Below, piece by piece: positions 5,845 to 6,275 of a stretch of DNA of 6,275 nt (positions within the stretch are counted from its first letter, which is position 1; every line of letters starts with the position of its first letter). The stretch covers positions 1 to 6,275 of the forward strand of contig CAMHNT010000130.1 in the NCBI GenBank assembly GCA_946186535.1. The letters are read 5' to 3'. Source of the DNA: an uncultured Clostridia bacterium. Its GTDB lineage: Bacteria; Bacillota; Clostridia; Oscillospirales; Acutalibacteraceae. Made by a program: the position numbers and the translations under genes. Below the pieces are notes generated by a model. That model saw nothing but the letters and a program-made list of their open reading frames with translations. It made no database searches and was not told the DNA's origin.

Positions 5845-5886
5845 TAAATAAAAGTAACCGCCTCACTCCAAAAGATACGGTTACTT
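5845..5886 (-). terminator. Terminator-like hairpin in rluB leader
   Basis: In the minus-strand RNA, AAGTAACCG (5886-5878) pairs with CGGTTACTT (5860-5852), 9 perfect bp around a 17-nt loop, followed by TTATTTAT, a modest U-tract. It lies between the rluB promoter and its start codon, so it is either an attenuator or the end of a short RNA of about 90 nt. The 5' arm can instead pair with the upstream motif segment ACGGTTA (5914-5908). Confidence 0.55.
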
Positions 5887-5940
5887 ATCTAATCATAATT
5901 TGGGGACTAACCGTCTACCGATAATCCTCACTATACTTTT

Positions 5941-5969
5941 ATTATATGCCCTATCCTCTAAAATGTCAA
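5941..5969 (-). promoter_or_regulatory. Consensus promoter of rluB
   Basis: Perfect TTGACA (5969-5964), 17-bp spacer and perfect TATAAT (5946-5941) on the minus strand. The predicted start near 5934 gives a leader of about 150 nt ahead of rluB. Confidence 0.85.
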
Positions 5970-6012
5970 CTGATTTATATAAATATTTCTCCGGAAAAAA
6001 TGTTGAAATATC

Positions 6013-6041
6013 TTGCACATTCGGTAACAATCTGTTACAAT
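6013..6041 (+). promoter_or_regulatory. Promoter of the right-edge gene, with internal repeat
   Basis: TTGCAC (6013-6018), 17-bp spacer and TACAAT (6036-6041) on the plus strand. The spacer and -10 region contain GTAAC-N5-GTTAC (6024-6038), which also reads as a tandem GTAACAAT/GTTACAAT. This is a plausible repressor site overlapping the -10. The predicted start is near 6048, giving a leader of about 128 nt. Confidence 0.65.
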
Positions 6042-6079
6042 ATTATCGTACAAGGTCGATTACCAATACGGTAGGCGGT

Positions 6080-6167
6080 TTGTCCCCTTTTATTTTTTTA
6101 CTTAAATAAAACAGGGACAACGAATATTTCTTTGTCTGCCCCTGTTAATCTAAGAAAGAACAGGGGG
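6080..6167 (+). promoter_or_regulatory. Leader with competing hairpins masking the ribosome site
   Basis: Three folds share arms. Hairpin A pairs TTGTCCC (6080-6086) with GGGACAA (6114-6120), reinforced by TTTTATTT/AAATAAAA. Hairpin B pairs AACAGGG (6110-6116) with CCCTGTT (6140-6146), helped by ACAA/TTGT. Hairpin C pairs CCCCTGTT (6139-6146) with AACAGGGG (6159-6166), burying the GGGGG ribosome site of the next gene. A and C can coexist; B excludes both. There is no T-run after C, so translation rather than termination would be controlled. Confidence 0.55.
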
Positions 6168-6175
6168 AATGTGTC

Positions 6176-6275
6176 ATGTATACAGGTGTTACATTGTCAG
6201 ATTATTTGAATCTGTACACGTTCATTGCGTATGCAGTCACTGTTGTTATCCTCGTACTTCAGTACATCGATAACA
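6176..6275 (+). CDS. Unknown membrane protein, N-terminus only (cut by window)
   Basis: Thirty-three codons remain open to the window edge. ATG 6176 follows the GGGGG run (6163-6167) by 8 nt, and the frame is closed by a TAA at 6146-6148, leaving no other start. Residues 13-30 (LYTFIAYAVTVVILVLQY) form one hydrophobic span, probably a membrane helix or signal anchor near the N-terminus. No family can be named from this fragment. It has its own promoter and a structured leader, and is divergent from rluB. Confidence 0.6.
   Translation, partial: MYTGVTLSDYLNLYTFIAYAVTVVILVLQYIDN

Larger units (their letters stand above)
5902..6087. repeat. Inverted repeat pair flanking divergent promoters
   Basis: Left arm 5902-5920 and right arm 6069-6087 are inverted copies of CGGTAGRCGGTTWGTCCCC, 17 of 19 identical. 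Weaker similarity extends inward (GATTA at 5922-5926 and 6058-6062). The arms lie 148 bp apart, and the two outward-facing promoters lie between them, so each arm is transcribed in the same sense near the start of its own mRNA. No matching target-site duplication was seen outside the GGGG/CCCC ends. Confidence 0.75.

Noticed and set aside
6068..6087. Resemblance of the right repeat arm to a 16S rRNA segment (GTAGGCGGTTTG)
   Set aside because: Only a dozen bases match, with no rRNA context on either side; treated as coincidence.
5902..6087. Insertion sequence or MITE as a firm call
   Set aside because: The arms look like terminal repeats, but no transposase or target-site duplication is visible (left flank ATAATTT, right flank TTTTATT), so it is left as one alternative.
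5900..6109. Plus-strand frame of 69 codons from TTG 5900
   Set aside because: It runs through both divergent promoters and inverted-repeat arms, and lacks a ribosome site.

Overview
The window looks like chromosomal DNA of a moderately low-GC Clostridia-type Firmicute, probably near Ruminococcus or Oscillospirales. This is inferred from strong AGGAGG-type ribosome sites, TTGACA/TATAAT promoters, a class I glutamine synthetase paired with an ANTAR antiterminator rather than GlnR, and intergenic palindromes of the kind common in those genomes. I could not run a database search, so the taxonomy is an inference.

Layout. Positions 1-312 are non-coding and hold a terminator-like composite hairpin and stacked palindromes downstream of pyrG. 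Five complete genes with recognisable products or folds then lie on the minus strand, so they read right to left: rluB-type pseudouridine synthase (5785-5030), a small Xre-type HTH regulator (4738-4487), glnA (4022-2823), an ANTAR RNA-binding regulator (2740-2153) and pyrG (1917-313). A weak small ORF (4392-4174) lies between the HTH gene and glnA. A repeat-rich gap (1924-2152) separates the ANTAR gene from pyrG. At the right edge an unknown membrane-protein gene starts on the plus strand (6176 onward).

How the genes work together. glnA and the ANTAR gene are an obvious nitrogen unit. glnA has a good promoter (4199-4171) and a leader of about 140 nt. The leader can fold into a 15-bp terminator with a U-tract, or into an upstream hairpin whose six-base loop fits the A-x-x-G-x-x pattern bound by ANTAR proteins. 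The neighbouring regulator lacks the phosphoacceptor Asp in its receiver domain, so it may sense something other than a kinase. PyrG uses glutamine as its nitrogen donor, so its closeness is metabolically sensible, but a shared transcript is not shown. The GS is short (399 aa) and carries Lys where the catalytic flap Glu is expected.

The most unusual region is 5852-6175. Two promoters point outward, one to rluB and one to the membrane-protein gene. Each transcript would begin with the same motif of about 19 nt (17/19 identical, inverted in the DNA). In each leader that motif can pair with a downstream segment that also belongs to a competing hairpin: a terminator-like one before rluB and a Shine-Dalgarno-masking one before the membrane gene. 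This could be a shared RNA regulatory element, a protein-binding dyad, or the ends of a small mobile element with outward promoters. The sequence alone does not decide between them.
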